A stretch of DNA of 64,000 bases from Staphylococcus simiae (GCF_002902085.1 NZ_PPQR01000014.1:1-64000); one strand, 5' to 3'. Shown: positions 1 to 7,964, counted from the first letter of the stretch. Notes: generated from the sequence alone by a model not told the origin. A program made the numbers and translations.

Positions 1-39
1 AGCCTGCACAGTCTACTTCTCTCTACAACTATAAAAAAT

Positions 40-79
40 AGCTGTGAAAAAATCTATCGTCATAGATTTCCTCACAGCT
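40..79. terminator. Inverted repeat, terminator-like hairpin
   Basis: The arms AGCTGTGA and TCACAGCT close an imperfect stem of about 17 bp with a CGT-centred loop. It probably ends a transcript of a gene left of the window. No strong T-run follows immediately, so its activity is inferred. Confidence 0.5.
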
Positions 80-90
80 AATCTTAGTAT

Positions 91-435
91 GTTTTTTAGG
101 ACTGATAAATAAAAAAAAGAATAATTAAAAACACAAATTATTTTAAAGCCGAGACTCCTGAGGGACCGGGCCCCAACATAGAAAAATTCTATTTATAGAA
201 TTTTTACTGTAACGTGCAAGTTGGGGAAGCAGTGCTAGTCGAAGACCGGGGCCCCAACACAAAGAAACTGATGAATCAGTTTCTACAAACCGTGCCAGTT
301 GGGGTAGGCTGAGACAGCACCCTCGGAAGGGACCCAACACAGAAAAACTGGTTATCCAGTTTTTTCAAGCAATGCAGGTTGGGCATAGCGAGGCTTAAAA
401 AATAATTATGTATTAGTCCAATTTGGGAGAGAACC
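91..435. repeat. Host repeat carrying a three-unit STAR-like cassette (copy 1)
   Basis: A GC-rich cassette (146-396) sits inside an AT-rich palindromic host repeat (91-145 and 397-435, ending GAGAACC). The cassette has three units at 166-226, 246-304 and 329-383. Each opens with GGNCCCAACA, holds a private inner hairpin and closes with GTTGGG. The opening motif read on the minus strand (TGTTGGGGCCC) fits the published staphylococcal STAR consensus as I recall it. The cassette is bounded by AAGCC and GGCTT. A second loaded copy lies at 59414-59758 and empty host repeats lie at 31253-31318 and 35393-35461. Confidence 0.8.
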
Positions 436-519
436 AAAATGTCATAGTTAAAATTATGTGAATATTTAAAATTATCGATTGAAAAGGTGTAATTTGTCAT
501 TTAACATTGAAGTACATTA

Positions 520-661
520 ATTCCCATTTAAATTCAAGAATTTGGCAGTGACTATCTGATTTTTAAAATTTTGATTTATTAACATTTAAAAAACCTAGTC
601 AGTCTTGCAGGGGGGACTAAGAAATGATTTGTTTTGAAACAATTATTTCTGTCCCACTCCC
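520..661. repeat. Double-hairpin dispersed repeat, copy A (degenerate left end)
   Basis: It shares the central TTTGGCAGT...CCTAGTCAGTCTTG arms and the right end TCTGTCCCACTCCC with five other full copies in the window. The left GAGTCTGGGACA end is not recognisable here. No gene is visible in 1-723 apart from these repeats. Confidence 0.75.
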
Positions 662-723
662 ATTAAAGTAATTAAATTCTCTAATTAATAGCCTATTAAA
701 CTATGAAAGGAAGGGTTGTAATT

Positions 724-1641
724 ATGGAAAAACTTAATAAAGCTATCATGCTATTAACGTCAGTAGGAATGGTATTATCGTTGACTGCTTGTAATGATAA
801 AGAAGGTGCTGCACAACAAGAACATAAGCAGGACAAAGTAGCACATCAAACAACTAAACAACAAAAGACGAGTCAAGACAAGCAACAAACAAACGATAAA
901 GATAAACAACAAGCTTCGCAAGATGACGTAGCACAATTGCCAACTAAGACTAAATTAGCACTGGCATTTTTTGCAGATGTTCAAGGGGAATATACGTTTA
1001 CTAAGGATGAAGCATTAACAGGTATTTATAAACGTAAGTTAGGTGGCAAAACTGAACCACGACAACTAGACACATTATATGTAGTGAAAGACGATAAGGT
1101 AACTGGTGGGCCACAAGGCATGGACTTTTATACTGTATATCCAGCGAAAGGCGAGTTTCAAGCTTATATCGGAATTAGTAACGATAAAATATTTATAGCG
1201 GGAACTCAAGGGAATTTCGATTACAAGTCACTGCAAAATCACAGTAAAACTTATAACTTAAAAGAAGTATATGAAAAGAATAAAAATTATAGCTCTTTAC
1301 CAGAATTAGCTAAAGAAATTGAACTTACTAATAATAATCCAATCAAAGATGATAACAAAAGAAAAGAGATAGAAGACAAAGAAAACCCAGCAACAATGGC
1401 GCATTATAGAACGCAAGTGTATCAAATGATCCAAGACTTAGATGGTCAACCCATAGATAGAGATAAATATTTAGTAGATAATGTTAGAATTAGTAAAGAT
1501 GGTAAATGGTATGTGCATTATCGCAATAAAAATGCTGAAATTGTGGGTACATATACAACTGAAGGTAATAATATAGTCAAAAAAGATAATAATGGTAAGA
1601 TCATTAAATCACAACTACTTAATAACAAAATGGATGAGTAA
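724..1641 (+). CDS. Lipoprotein of unknown function
   Basis: A 305-residue secreted lipoprotein. The start at 724 is chosen over an in-frame ATG at 703 because AAGGAAGGG lies just upstream and the protein then opens with a classical type II signal peptide (MEKLNKAIMLLTS...) ending in the lipobox LTAC at about residue 21. A low-complexity K/Q/D-rich linker follows (residues about 25-75), then a mixed alpha/beta body with no motif I can assign. The C-terminal part is rich in charged residues and ends KMDE. It is followed 15 bp later by a small cytosolic gene, probably in the same transcript. Family unknown; surface localisation is well supported, function is not. Confidence 0.8.
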   Translation: MEKLNKAIMLLTSVGMVLSLTACNDKEGAAQQEHKQDKVAHQTTKQQKTSQDKQQTNDKDKQQASQDDVAQLPTKTKLALAFFADVQGEYTFTKDEALTGIYKRKLGGKTEPRQLDTLYVVKDDKVTGGPQGMDFYTVYPAKGEFQAYIGISNDKIFIAGTQGNFDYKSLQNHSKTYNLKEVYEKNKNYSSLPELAKEIELTNNNPIKDDNKRKEIEDKENPATMAHYRTQVYQMIQDLDGQPIDRDKYLVDNVRISKDGKWYVHYRNKNAEIVGTYTTEGNNIVKKDNNGKIIKSQLLNNKMDE

Positions 1642-1656
1642 AAGGGGAGTTAGCTG

Positions 1657-1947
1657 ATGGAAACGGCATGCAGTATAAAAACCTTTGTCTTTAGAAGAGT
1701 GAGTCATCCTGGCGTACTTAAATTAGAGCCAAAGGAACTCATATTTAAACAACAAACATTCGCAAAGGACGATACGTTAGACCAAATATTTCCATTAGAT
1801 CATATTACTAAAGTAAAGCTTAAAAAAGGTATATTTCAAACGTCCTTAAATATCATGTGTGGTAACGAATGGTTTACTTTTCATTATTTTCAAGATGATA
1901 ATTATCTAGCTATTTACCATAAATTATTAGAAGTTATAGCTCAATAG
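1657..1947 (+). CDS. Small PH/GRAM-like hypothetical protein
   Basis: A 96-residue soluble protein with ribosome site AAAAGGGGAG. Alternating hydrophobic strands followed by a C-terminal helix (DDNYLAIYHKLLEVIAQ) are reminiscent of bacterial PH or GRAM-like domains, but this rests on pattern only. There is no signal peptide or membrane segment. It follows the lipoprotein gene by 15 bp and is closed by the hairpin at 2038-2061, so the two probably form a two-gene unit. Confidence 0.7.
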   Translation: METACSIKTFVFRRVSHPGVLKLEPKELIFKQQTFAKDDTLDQIFPLDHITKVKLKKGIFQTSLNIMCGNEWFTFHYFQDDNYLAIYHKLLEVIAQ

Positions 1948-2037
1948 TTCCATTAAGCACTAATGCTGATAATAATTAATTAGAAAAGTTACTGTATCAA
2001 TCTCTTTGATCGTTATGTAATAGAATATAAAAAACGA

Positions 2038-2061
2038 GCCACCCAGATTAACTTGGGTGGC
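2038..2061. terminator. Bidirectional terminator between convergent genes
   Basis: An 8-bp perfect stem GCCACCCA/TGGGTGGC with an 8-nt loop. The A-run on its left becomes a T-run on the minus strand, so it is a canonical terminator for ldhD and a weaker one for the small gene on the plus strand. Confidence 0.8.
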
Positions 2062-2153
2062 TTGTCATATATTTAGGTTAGCTATTTCTTGTACTGATTG
2101 AATATAAGTAAAAATATCAGTCTAATGTGTTAAAGTGCCTATATTGATAAGCG

Positions 2154-3146
2154 TTAGTTTAGACGACTATCACAAGTACCAGTTTCAATGACTGATAATG
2201 CTGCGTTTAAACCACCTTCAACTAAGTTTTGGACAGCTTCATCTGAGAAGAAAGCGATATGTGGTGTGACTAAAATTTTATCGTTTTCAATTAATTCTAC
2301 TAATGTTGGATCATCAATTTCTTTTTGAGTCCAATCATGTGTGAAGTATGGTGCTTCATTTTCATAAGTATCAATAGCTGCGCCTGCTAATGTACCATTA
2401 TTTACTGCGTCAATTAAATCTGGTGTATTAATAACAGCACCACGAGCTGCATTGATTAAGATAGCACCTGGTTTCACTTTGTCAAACATAGCTTTATCAA
2501 ATAAATGATGGCTATCTTTATTAGCTGGAACGTGTAATGAAATGATATCAGCGTCTTTAATTGCTTCTTCAACGCTGTCTTTATAAGTTAAAAAGTCTAA
2601 ATCTTTATTAGGATAAGCATCATAAGCGGTAATTGTAGCGCCAAAACCAGCATAAATCTTAGCAGTAGCAGCACCGATACGACCAGTACCAATGATAGCA
2701 ACTGTCATATTTTTAACAGGTTTAGACATAATGTCAGCTTCCCAAGTAAAGTTATTTTGTTGTACACGACGCTCAATTTGTGGGAATTTACGTACTAATT
2801 GTAAAGCAATAGATACAGAGTATTCAGCAATTGTTTCTGGTGAATAACTTGGAATATTTGAAATAATAATATCGTGTTTTTTGGCAAGATCTAAGTCATA
2901 CATATCGAATCCAGCAGTACGTTGTGCAATTTGTTTAATGCCATATTCTTCTAATTTAGGATAAACATCTTCTTCAAGTTTACCAAATTGCATTGTAGTT
3001 ACACCGTCGTAATCTTTAAGTTGGTCAACCGTATCACTAGATAAAAGTTCTGTAGAAGTAGTTACGTCGATATTGTGTTTTTTAGCCCAATTAAGTGCCA
3101 TATCTTTCTCATAATCGCGTGTACCAAAGAACATAATTCTTGTCAT
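2154..3146 (-). CDS. ldhD: D-lactate dehydrogenase
   Basis: A 330-residue NAD-dependent D-2-hydroxyacid dehydrogenase reducing pyruvate to D-lactate during fermentation. Start [13 protein letters not shown] at 3146 follows a good AAGGGG site; an upstream in-frame ATG at 3230 has none and would lie over the operator. The Rossmann motif [10 protein letters not shown] is near residue 152. The catalytic Arg is in AARGAV, the Glu in DTYENEAP and the His in TPHIAFFS, in family order. A Rex box (3215-3232) lies upstream, which fits redox control of fermentation genes by NADH level. Family certain; stereospecificity is inferred from the D-LDH type sequence. Confidence 0.95.
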   Translation of the reverse strand: MTRIMFFGTRDYEKDMALNWAKKHNIDVTTSTELLSSDTVDQLKDYDGVTTMQFGKLEEDVYPKLEEYGIKQIAQRTAGFDMYDLDLAKKHDIIISNIPSYSPETIAEYSVSIALQLVRKFPQIERRVQQNNFTWEADIMSKPVKNMTVAIIGTGRIGAATAKIYAGFGATITAYDAYPNKDLDFLTYKDSVEEAIKDADIISLHVPANKDSHHLFDKAMFDKVKPGAILINAARGAVINTPDLIDAVNNGTLAGAAIDTYENEAPYFTHDWTQKEIDDPTLVELIENDKILVTPHIAFFSDEAVQNLVEGGLNAALSVIETGTCDSRLN

Positions 3147-3214
3147 TATTAAAAACCCCTTTTTATTAGAAAATTTAAACTGCTTTATATCTATACTGTA
3201 ACATAAAAAGCTAC

Positions 3215-3232
3215 TTGTGAAAATAATCACAA
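3215..3232. promoter_or_regulatory. Rex operator upstream of ldhD
   Basis: TTGTGA-AAATAA-TCACAA fits the Rex consensus TTGTGA-N6-TCACAA in both half-sites with an all-A/T spacer. It lies about 70 bp upstream of the ldhD start. Rex releases this site when NADH rises. Confidence 0.85.
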
Positions 3233-3239
3233 TTAAAAT

Positions 3240-3413
3240 AAATCATTAAATTGAGAAATTAATAAAAAATACTATATTCTAAGCTACTAATTTTCTAAAA
3301 TCTATAGGAAAAAAGTAGTTTAGTTTGTGTTGAAGTCTCAATTTATTATAATGTATTTATTTTTTCATAATATAGATTACAATGTTGTTAAAGCTATTGA
3401 CTTCATTGTTCTC
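3240..3413. other. Intergenic AT-rich stretch
   Basis: No gene is seen. It contains an imperfect inverted repeat (CTAAGCTACT at about 3279-3288 with AGTAGTTTAG at about 3313-3322). It sits between the ldhD regulatory region and the transposase remnant and may include further decayed IS sequence. Confidence 0.4.
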
Positions 3414-3693
3414 CTATATAATTTCCTGAACGCTTTTATGCTTAATAAGCGTAGATGATAAATGATTAATTAACGCTGTAACGTTACGATAACCATAGGT
3501 ATAGTTATTGTTTTGACATAAATGAATGATTTTTTCAGCAATAGAGTTTATTTTAATTCATTTTTCATTTGTAATGTGTCTATTTGTGTATGTTTAAAAC
3601 CTCAAGTATCATTTTGATTGAATACATATCCTTTAATGATTCTACCAATTCTAAGACTACTGATGGACCCACTTCCTTTCCAATTCTTTGTGC
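3414..3693 (-). pseudogene. Remnant of an IS3/IS150-family transposase (orfB)
   Basis: Read on the minus strand from 3693, one frame gives GKEVGPSVVLELVESLKDMY then SIKMILEVLNIHK and a stop. The frame carries on past further stops at the expected TYYxW-like position, then one frameshift leads into NSIAEKIIHLCQNNNYTYGY and RNVTALINHL...KHKSVQEII, ending at 3414. The YTYGYR-(I/V) block and the following KHKxVxxI block are hallmarks of IS3-family orfB before the DDE core. The DDE domain, orfA and terminal inverted repeats are not visible. At least three stops and a frameshift make it clearly dead. Confidence 0.7.
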
Positions 3694-3864
3694 TTGTTAC
3701 ATTTTTAATCATATTGCGTTATCGAATCATATAATTATTTATAATCAGATCATGTGCAATATGTAGTTATTAACGTGTTAAACAAATGATTAGAGCCTTA
3801 TATATAATGTATTTACACTGGTAAGTACAAAAAGTATAATAGGAGAAGATAGGAGATGATACAA

Positions 3865-4134
3865 ATGGTTGAAACACTAAATGATGTAAATAAAACAAAT
3901 GAACGTGTCTTTAAATCAGGCAATAGTAAAGCGATTAGTTTAAGCAAACAAACACTCCAACTAACTCATTTTGAAATAGGAGATAAAGTTGAAGTACAAC
4001 AGATGAATGATGGTATATTCATCAAGAAGAAAGAAGAAACAATTGAAGATAAAATTACCAATTTCTTTAAAAATGGTGGTAAGTATACCGAATCTGAAAT
4101 TGATTTTGGCGAAAGTGTCGGTAGAGAAATATGA
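3865..4134 (+). CDS. MazE/PemI-type antitoxin (AbrB-fold)
   Basis: An 89-residue antitoxin partner for the downstream toxin. The N-terminal KSGNSKAISLSKQTLQ segment is the swapped-hairpin AbrB/MazE DNA-binding domain. The acidic C-terminal tail (EDKITNFFKNGGKY, SEIDFGESVGREI) is the expected toxin-wrapping region. ATG at 3865 has AGGAG nine bases upstream; an ATG at 3856 is possible with the preceding AGGAG. It overlaps the toxin start by 4 bp (ATGA), typical of translationally coupled toxin-antitoxin pairs. Such modules repress their own promoter through the antitoxin. Confidence 0.85.
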   Translation: MVETLNDVNKTNERVFKSGNSKAISLSKQTLQLTHFEIGDKVEVQQMNDGIFIKKKEETIEDKITNFFKNGGKYTESEIDFGESVGREI

Positions 4135-4466
4135 GTGTTAAGCAATTCGACATTTTATACATCGACCTAGACCCAACAAAAGGTCGCGAAAAGCAAAAGA
4201 TACGACCATGTTTAGTCGTCAATAACGATATGACAATTAAAGGCACAAATTTTGTGTGGATATTGCCAATCACAAGTCGGGAACCGAAATTTCCAACCGA
4301 TATAGAAGTTAAATCTAAAAACCGATTAATTACAGGTGTGATTGATACCGTACAAATACGTGCATTAGACCTAAATGCACGCGAGTATAGTTATAGAGAC
4401 GAGTTACAAGACAGCTTGAAAAATGACGTCTTACTAGCTATCAATGCTTTTCTAAAACCACAATAA
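4131..4466 (+). CDS. MazF/PemK-family endoribonuclease toxin
   Basis: A 111-residue CcdB/PemK-fold toxin. FDILYIDLDPTKGREKQKIRP carries the family signature D-(L/F)-x-P-x-x-G-x-E-(x)n-RP with the catalytic Arg, and LPITSREPKFPTDI holds the conserved PITS(R/K) loop. C-terminal VIDTVQIRALDL matches the D-(Q/A)-(I/L)-R-(A/T)-(L/V)-D block. The toxin would cleave mRNA at a short specific sequence; the sequence cannot be predicted here. It looks full-length and intact. It lies beside a dead transposase, suggesting acquisition with mobile DNA. The longer N-terminal motif is closer to plasmid PemK than to the chromosomal staphylococcal MazF beside sigB. Confidence 0.9.
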   Translation: MSVKQFDILYIDLDPTKGREKQKIRPCLVVNNDMTIKGTNFVWILPITSREPKFPTDIEVKSKNRLITGVIDTVQIRALDLNAREYSYRDELQDSLKNDVLLAINAFLKPQ

Positions 4467-4579
4467 TAAAAAACCCCTCACATTTAAAATAATTGTTTTT
4501 ATTGTATAAAATTTAAAATGACATAGAAAAGTAGTGGAGTGGTGACTTAATGTACATACCTAAACTTAAAACCTATTAC

Positions 4580-4608
4580 TTTAGACTTTGTAAGTTCTAA
4601 CTTATAAT
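4580..4608 (+). promoter_or_regulatory. Candidate sigma-A promoter with overlapping palindrome, nitroreductase gene
   Basis: TTTAGA (4580-4585), a 17-bp spacer and TATAAT (4603-4608). The perfect palindrome TAAGTTCTAACTTA (4591-4604) lies between the two boxes and touches the -10, an ideal repressor position. The regulator is unknown; QsrR or another redox repressor is a guess. Confidence 0.55.
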
Positions 4609-4642
4609 TTGAATATAAATGACATGTTGGAGGGTATGTTCA

Positions 4643-5305
4643 ATGAATAATATTAATCAAACCATTATTGATGCATTTAATTTTAGACATGCAACAAAAC
4701 AATTTGATTCAAATAAAAAAATAGCTACAGAAGATTTCGATACTATTTTAGAAGCGGCAAGATTATCGCCAAGCTCACTGGGTTTAGAGCCATGGAAGTT
4801 TTTAGTTATTCAAGATCAAGCGTTACGAGATGAGTTAAAAGAGTATAGTTGGGGAGCAGCTAAACAATTGGCGACAGCGAGTCATTTTGTGTTAATTTTA
4901 GCACGTAAAAATGTTACTTCTAAATCTAAACATGTACAACATATGATTAAAGATATTAAACAATATGAAGCATCGACCATTCCAGCTGTGGAACAAAAAT
5001 ATGATGATTTCCAAACAGGTTTTCATATTAATGATAACGAACGTACATTATACGATTGGGCAAGTAAACAGACGTATATTGCTTTAGGAAATATGATGAC
5101 AACAGCGGCGTTATTAGGTATCGATTCATGTCCAATGGAAGGATTTGATTTGGATAAAGTGACTGACATACTAGCTAAGAAAGGTATAGTAGATACAGAA
5201 CAATTTGGCCTTTCTGTTATGGCAGCATTTGGTTATAGACAAGATGATCCACCTAAAGAAAAAACACGTCAAGCACAAGAAGACGTTATTGAGTGGATTG
5301 AATAA
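4643..5305 (+). CDS. NAD(P)H-dependent FMN nitroreductase (NfsB/YodC-like)
   Basis: A 220-residue oxygen-insensitive nitroreductase/quinone reductase-family flavoprotein. Start at 4643 follows GGAGGG; the ATG at 4619 has no site. RHATKQFD near residue 16 binds FMN phosphate, the [12 protein letters not shown] block is the family's flavin loop, and [10 protein letters not shown] is the conserved second flavin contact. It is expected to reduce nitroaromatics or quinones by two electrons. It converges on catE, with a shared hairpin between, and in S. aureus both are, as I recall, quinone-responsive QsrR targets. That supports a role in detoxification rather than central metabolism. Confidence 0.9.
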   Translation: MNNINQTIIDAFNFRHATKQFDSNKKIATEDFDTILEAARLSPSSLGLEPWKFLVIQDQALRDELKEYSWGAAKQLATASHFVLILARKNVTSKSKHVQHMIKDIKQYEASTIPAVEQKYDDFQTGFHINDNERTLYDWASKQTYIALGNMMTTAALLGIDSCPMEGFDLDKVTDILAKKGIVDTEQFGLSVMAAFGYRQDDPPKEKTRQAQEDVIEWIE

Positions 5306-5322
5306 CATAATAATGAAAAAAT

Positions 5323-5365
5323 GGCCACTGTGCATACGCAACATCATGAGTAATGCATGGTGGCC
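5323..5365. terminator. Terminator between nitroreductase and catE
   Basis: GGCCAC...GTGGCC arms extended by GTGCAT/ATGCAT pairing. The A-run on the left gives a T-run on the minus strand, so it serves catE best, with a weaker role for the convergent nitroreductase gene. Confidence 0.7.
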
Positions 5366-5374
5366 TTGTTACTA

Positions 5375-6181
5375 TTATTTAATTGGAACTAGATCTGTAT
5401 TTGAATGAACCGTAATATTAAAACCTTCAGGTGCATTAAAATGATAAGTATCAACATTAGGTTTATAAATATCAATATGAGTTAAACCATAACTTGAATG
5501 ATTATCTATACGCTTTTGATTAGATTGCCACATATTAGCAGCCATATGGTGATGATAATGATTTGTAGACATAAATAACGCACGTGGTAACACGGAAATA
5601 TGTTCTAATCCTAATTGATCAATGTAAGTATGACGGGCATCATCTAAATCATGTGTTTTAAGATGTAAATGACCAATCATAGCGCCGTCTGGCATACCTT
5701 GCCAACCTTCTAATGTACGATGTTGAATCAGTGCCTCACCATCAACTTCTAACGTATCCATTTTAACTTTACCATCTTCCCATTGCCATTCATTAGCAGG
5801 TCTATCATGATAAACTTCAATCCCGTTACCTTCTGGATCATTAAAATATAAAGCTTCGCTAACAAGATGATCACCAGCACCCATTCCCATACCTTTTTGA
5901 GCTACAAAATATAAAAAGTTAGCTAAATCTTCAGTGGTTGGTAGTAAATATGCGATATGGAAGAGGCCGGCTTCGCGAGGAGAAGGCTCACGTCCGTCTA
6001 CTAATAATTGCAAAGTGAGTGTGTGACCACCAGTGCCAACAGCCAATATGACTTTATTGTCATCTTGTTCTTTTATTGAAAAGCCTAAAATAGTTGTATA
6101 ATATTCTGTCATCATATTTAAGTCTTTAACATTTAAATTAATATTTGTTACTTGTGTTGCTGTTATATCGTGAAAAGCCAT
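5375..6181 (-). CDS. catE: Vicinal oxygen chelate dioxygenase, catechol 2,3-dioxygenase-like
   Basis: A 268-residue protein with two tandem glyoxalase/VOC repeats. The first is about residues 5-120 (TNINLNVKDLNMMTEYY ... NGIEVYHDRP, with the metal-ligand Glu) and the second about 150-265 (IGHLHLKTHDLDDARHTY). His residues in GLFHIAYL, IGHLHL and NYHHHMAAN are candidate metal ligands. It probably opens catechol or hydroquinone rings. The start (6181 or 6184) is set by GAGG just upstream. A QsrR-like operator lies in its promoter region. Family solid; substrate inferred from homologues and context. Confidence 0.88.
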   Translation of the reverse strand: MAFHDITATQVTNINLNVKDLNMMTEYYTTILGFSIKEQDDNKVILAVGTGGHTLTLQLLVDGREPSPREAGLFHIAYLLPTTEDLANFLYFVAQKGMGMGAGDHLVSEALYFNDPEGNGIEVYHDRPANEWQWEDGKVKMDTLEVDGEALIQHRTLEGWQGMPDGAMIGHLHLKTHDLDDARHTYIDQLGLEHISVLPRALFMSTNHYHHHMAANMWQSNQKRIDNHSSYGLTHIDIYKPNVDTYHFNAPEGFNITVHSNTDLVPIK

Positions 6182-6224
6182 CATAAGTCGCCTCAATTTC
6201 TTTTCAGTATATTTTTATTACTTA

Positions 6225-6239
6225 ATATAAAAAGTATAC
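6225..6239. promoter_or_regulatory. Candidate QsrR/YodB-type operator upstream of catE
   Basis: ATATA-AAAAG-TATAC differs by one base from the GTATA-N5-TATAC motif described for the quinone sensor QsrR. A degenerate second site, AATAC-AAAAG-TATAG, follows at about 6247-6261. Both lie 45-80 bp upstream of catE. Confidence 0.55.
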
Positions 6240-6276
6240 TACTTTAAAATACAAAAGTATAGTCAAAAATAAAAAA

Positions 6277-6380
6277 GAGTGGAACAGAAATAAATTTTTA
6301 CAAATTTATTTCTTAGTTCCACCCATACATAACTATCTAGAATGATAAAACGCTGATTTATCATTCTAGATAGTTGGTTG
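6277..6380. repeat. Double-hairpin dispersed repeat, inverted variant copy G
   Basis: The opening GAGTGGAACAGAAATAAATT is the reverse complement of the right end of the other copies. It pairs with AAATTTATTTC...GTTCCAC. A second, perfect 19-bp stem follows (6331-6349 with 6357-6375). The second stem differs in sequence from all other copies while its loop keeps TGATTTATCA. Confidence 0.7.
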
Positions 6381-6442
6381 CTACCAATTACACTACATTA
6401 AATATAAATGTTGTTTATCCCTGATACTTCGGTAAATACATC

Positions 6443-6724
6443 TTATCCTAAATAAACATCTTGGAAAGTATCATCTTTTTCTAGAACATTTTTAGCAAAT
6501 GGGCAAGTTGCAATAATTTTAAGATTATTGTCACGTGCATGTTGTACTACAGCTTTAACTAACTTCGTACCTACACCTTGGCCACCTAATTCATCTGATA
6601 CACCAGTATGATTAATATCAATTTCATTATTATCTACATACTTAAATGTGATTTCTGCTTGCGGTTGGTCTTCATTGTCACCAACGTAAAATTTATTATG
6701 ACCTTGTTTAATTTCAATACTCAT
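6443..6724 (-). CDS. Short GNAT-fold acetyltransferase-like protein
   Basis: A 93-residue protein of the small YjdJ-type GNAT subfamily, about half the length of ordinary GNAT enzymes. GGQGVGTKLVKAVVQHA (about residues 48-64) is the acetyl-CoA pyrophosphate-binding motif. Near the C-terminus CPFAKNVL carries the conserved Cys seen in this subfamily. It has the same fold and neighbourhood as a structurally studied S. aureus acetyl-CoA-binding protein that I recall. Start with AAGGAG 11 bases upstream. Natural acceptor substrate unknown. Confidence 0.88.
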   Translation of the reverse strand: MSIEIKQGHNKFYVGDNEDQPQAEITFKYVDNNEIDINHTGVSDELGGQGVGTKLVKAVVQHARDNNLKIIATCPFAKNVLEKDDTFQDVYLG

Positions 6725-6917
6725 AATTGTATCAACTCCTTATATATTATATGTATTCCCTTGTTTTTATGAACCAAACCAGTATGTCTTTAATGATGTT
6801 AAAAATACTTTAAATCAATGTTGTGTAAATATGACGATTCAAATTATTTATATTGCATTTTAAAGTCAATTAACATATAGTTGAATACGGAATAATTACG
6901 CTTTGGAGGATCCCCAA

Positions 6918-7841
6918 TTGAAAAAAATAGTATTCATTGTAGCACTATTGATGATGTCGATCAGTATAGTTGCTTGTGGTAATAATAACGAACATAACAA
7001 AGATAATATTAGTGAAAAAAATAAAATGAAAATCTTTACTACTACGTTTGCATTTCAAAGTATTACGTCTCAAATTGGTGGTAAATATACTGAAGTAAAA
7101 TCTATATATCCTGCGGGTGCAGACATTCATTCTTATGAGCCAACGCAAAAAGATATGTTACAAATTGCTAAAGGAGATTTGTTTATATATTCTAGTAACA
7201 CAATGGATCCAGTAGCTGGTAAAATTGCTAAATCAATTAATAATAAAGAGATGAAATTGCCTTTAGCTGAGTCATTGAAATCTTCTCAATTATTAAAAGC
7301 TGATGAAGATGAACATTCAGAGTATGATCCTCATATTTGGCTAGACCCAGTAGTAGACCGCACCTTTGCTAAAGAAATTAAAAATAAATTAATAGAACAG
7401 GATCCTAAGCATCGTTCATATTATGAAGATAATTATAAAAAAGTTGATAAAGACTTAAAGAATATTAACGAACAATTAGTAAAAGCAACTAAACATGCAA
7501 AACGTCATAAAGTAATCATCTCTCATGACTCTCTTGGATATCTAGCTAAACGTTACAACTTTGAACAAGAAGGTGTTAACGGCATGAATGATGAAGAACC
7601 TAGTCAGAAGAAAGTATTGAGCATCGTCCATGATATTAAAGATGCTAAAATGCCATATGTGTTATATGAGCAGAATATTTCATCGAAGGTTACTGATGTT
7701 ATAAAGAAAGAGACGGATACAGAACCTTTAAGTTTCCATAATATGGCAACCTTAACTAAAGAAGAACAAAATCAAGATATCACATATCAATCATTAATGA
7801 AGAAAAATATTCGTTCACTACAAAAAGCATTGAATGATTAA
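6918..7841 (+). CDS. Zinc/manganese-type ABC substrate-binding lipoprotein (TroA/ZnuA family)
   Basis: A 307-residue lipoprotein. The start is TTG at 6918, 8 bases after GGAGG; the earlier in-frame TTG overlaps that site. The signal peptide ends in lipobox SIVAC. Family metal ligands are visible as His in GADIHSYEP, His in DPHIWLDP, His in IISHDSLGYLAKRY and the acidic/Gln region YEQNISS. The His-rich loop of true ZnuA is reduced to EDEHSEYDPH. No ATPase or permease gene lies beside it, so it either shares another transporter or acts as a scavenging receptor. Zinc is likelier than manganese, but the metal is not proven by sequence. Confidence 0.88.
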   Translation: MKKIVFIVALLMMSISIVACGNNNEHNKDNISEKNKMKIFTTTFAFQSITSQIGGKYTEVKSIYPAGADIHSYEPTQKDMLQIAKGDLFIYSSNTMDPVAGKIAKSINNKEMKLPLAESLKSSQLLKADEDEHSEYDPHIWLDPVVDRTFAKEIKNKLIEQDPKHRSYYEDNYKKVDKDLKNINEQLVKATKHAKRHKVIISHDSLGYLAKRYNFEQEGVNGMNDEEPSQKKVLSIVHDIKDAKMPYVLYEQNISSKVTDVIKKETDTEPLSFHNMATLTKEEQNQDITYQSLMKKNIRSLQKALND

Positions 7842-7879
7842 ATTGCATACTGAACTAGCACAGAATAAATGACATTAAA

Positions 7880-7905
7880 CAGAGGTATCTGATGCCTCTG
7901 TTTTT
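7880..7905 (+). terminator. Terminator after the metal-binding lipoprotein
   Basis: CAGAGG-(N9)-CCTCTG stem followed directly by TTTTT. Confidence 0.85.
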
Positions 7906-7964
7906 ATTTATTTTTAGCGCAAAGCTGGATATGGTAGGCTTGAAGCACATATTAAGCTAGGGTG

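Noticed and set aside
143-500. Two minus-strand open frames of 65 and 74 codons over the first repeat region
   Set aside because: They run through the STAR cassette and host repeat, have no ribosome site, and their residues simply reflect the repeated CCCAAC/GTTGGG arms.
3584-3766. 60-codon plus-strand open frame
   Set aside because: It lies antisense to the transposase remnant and has no ribosome site; the minus strand explains the sequence better.
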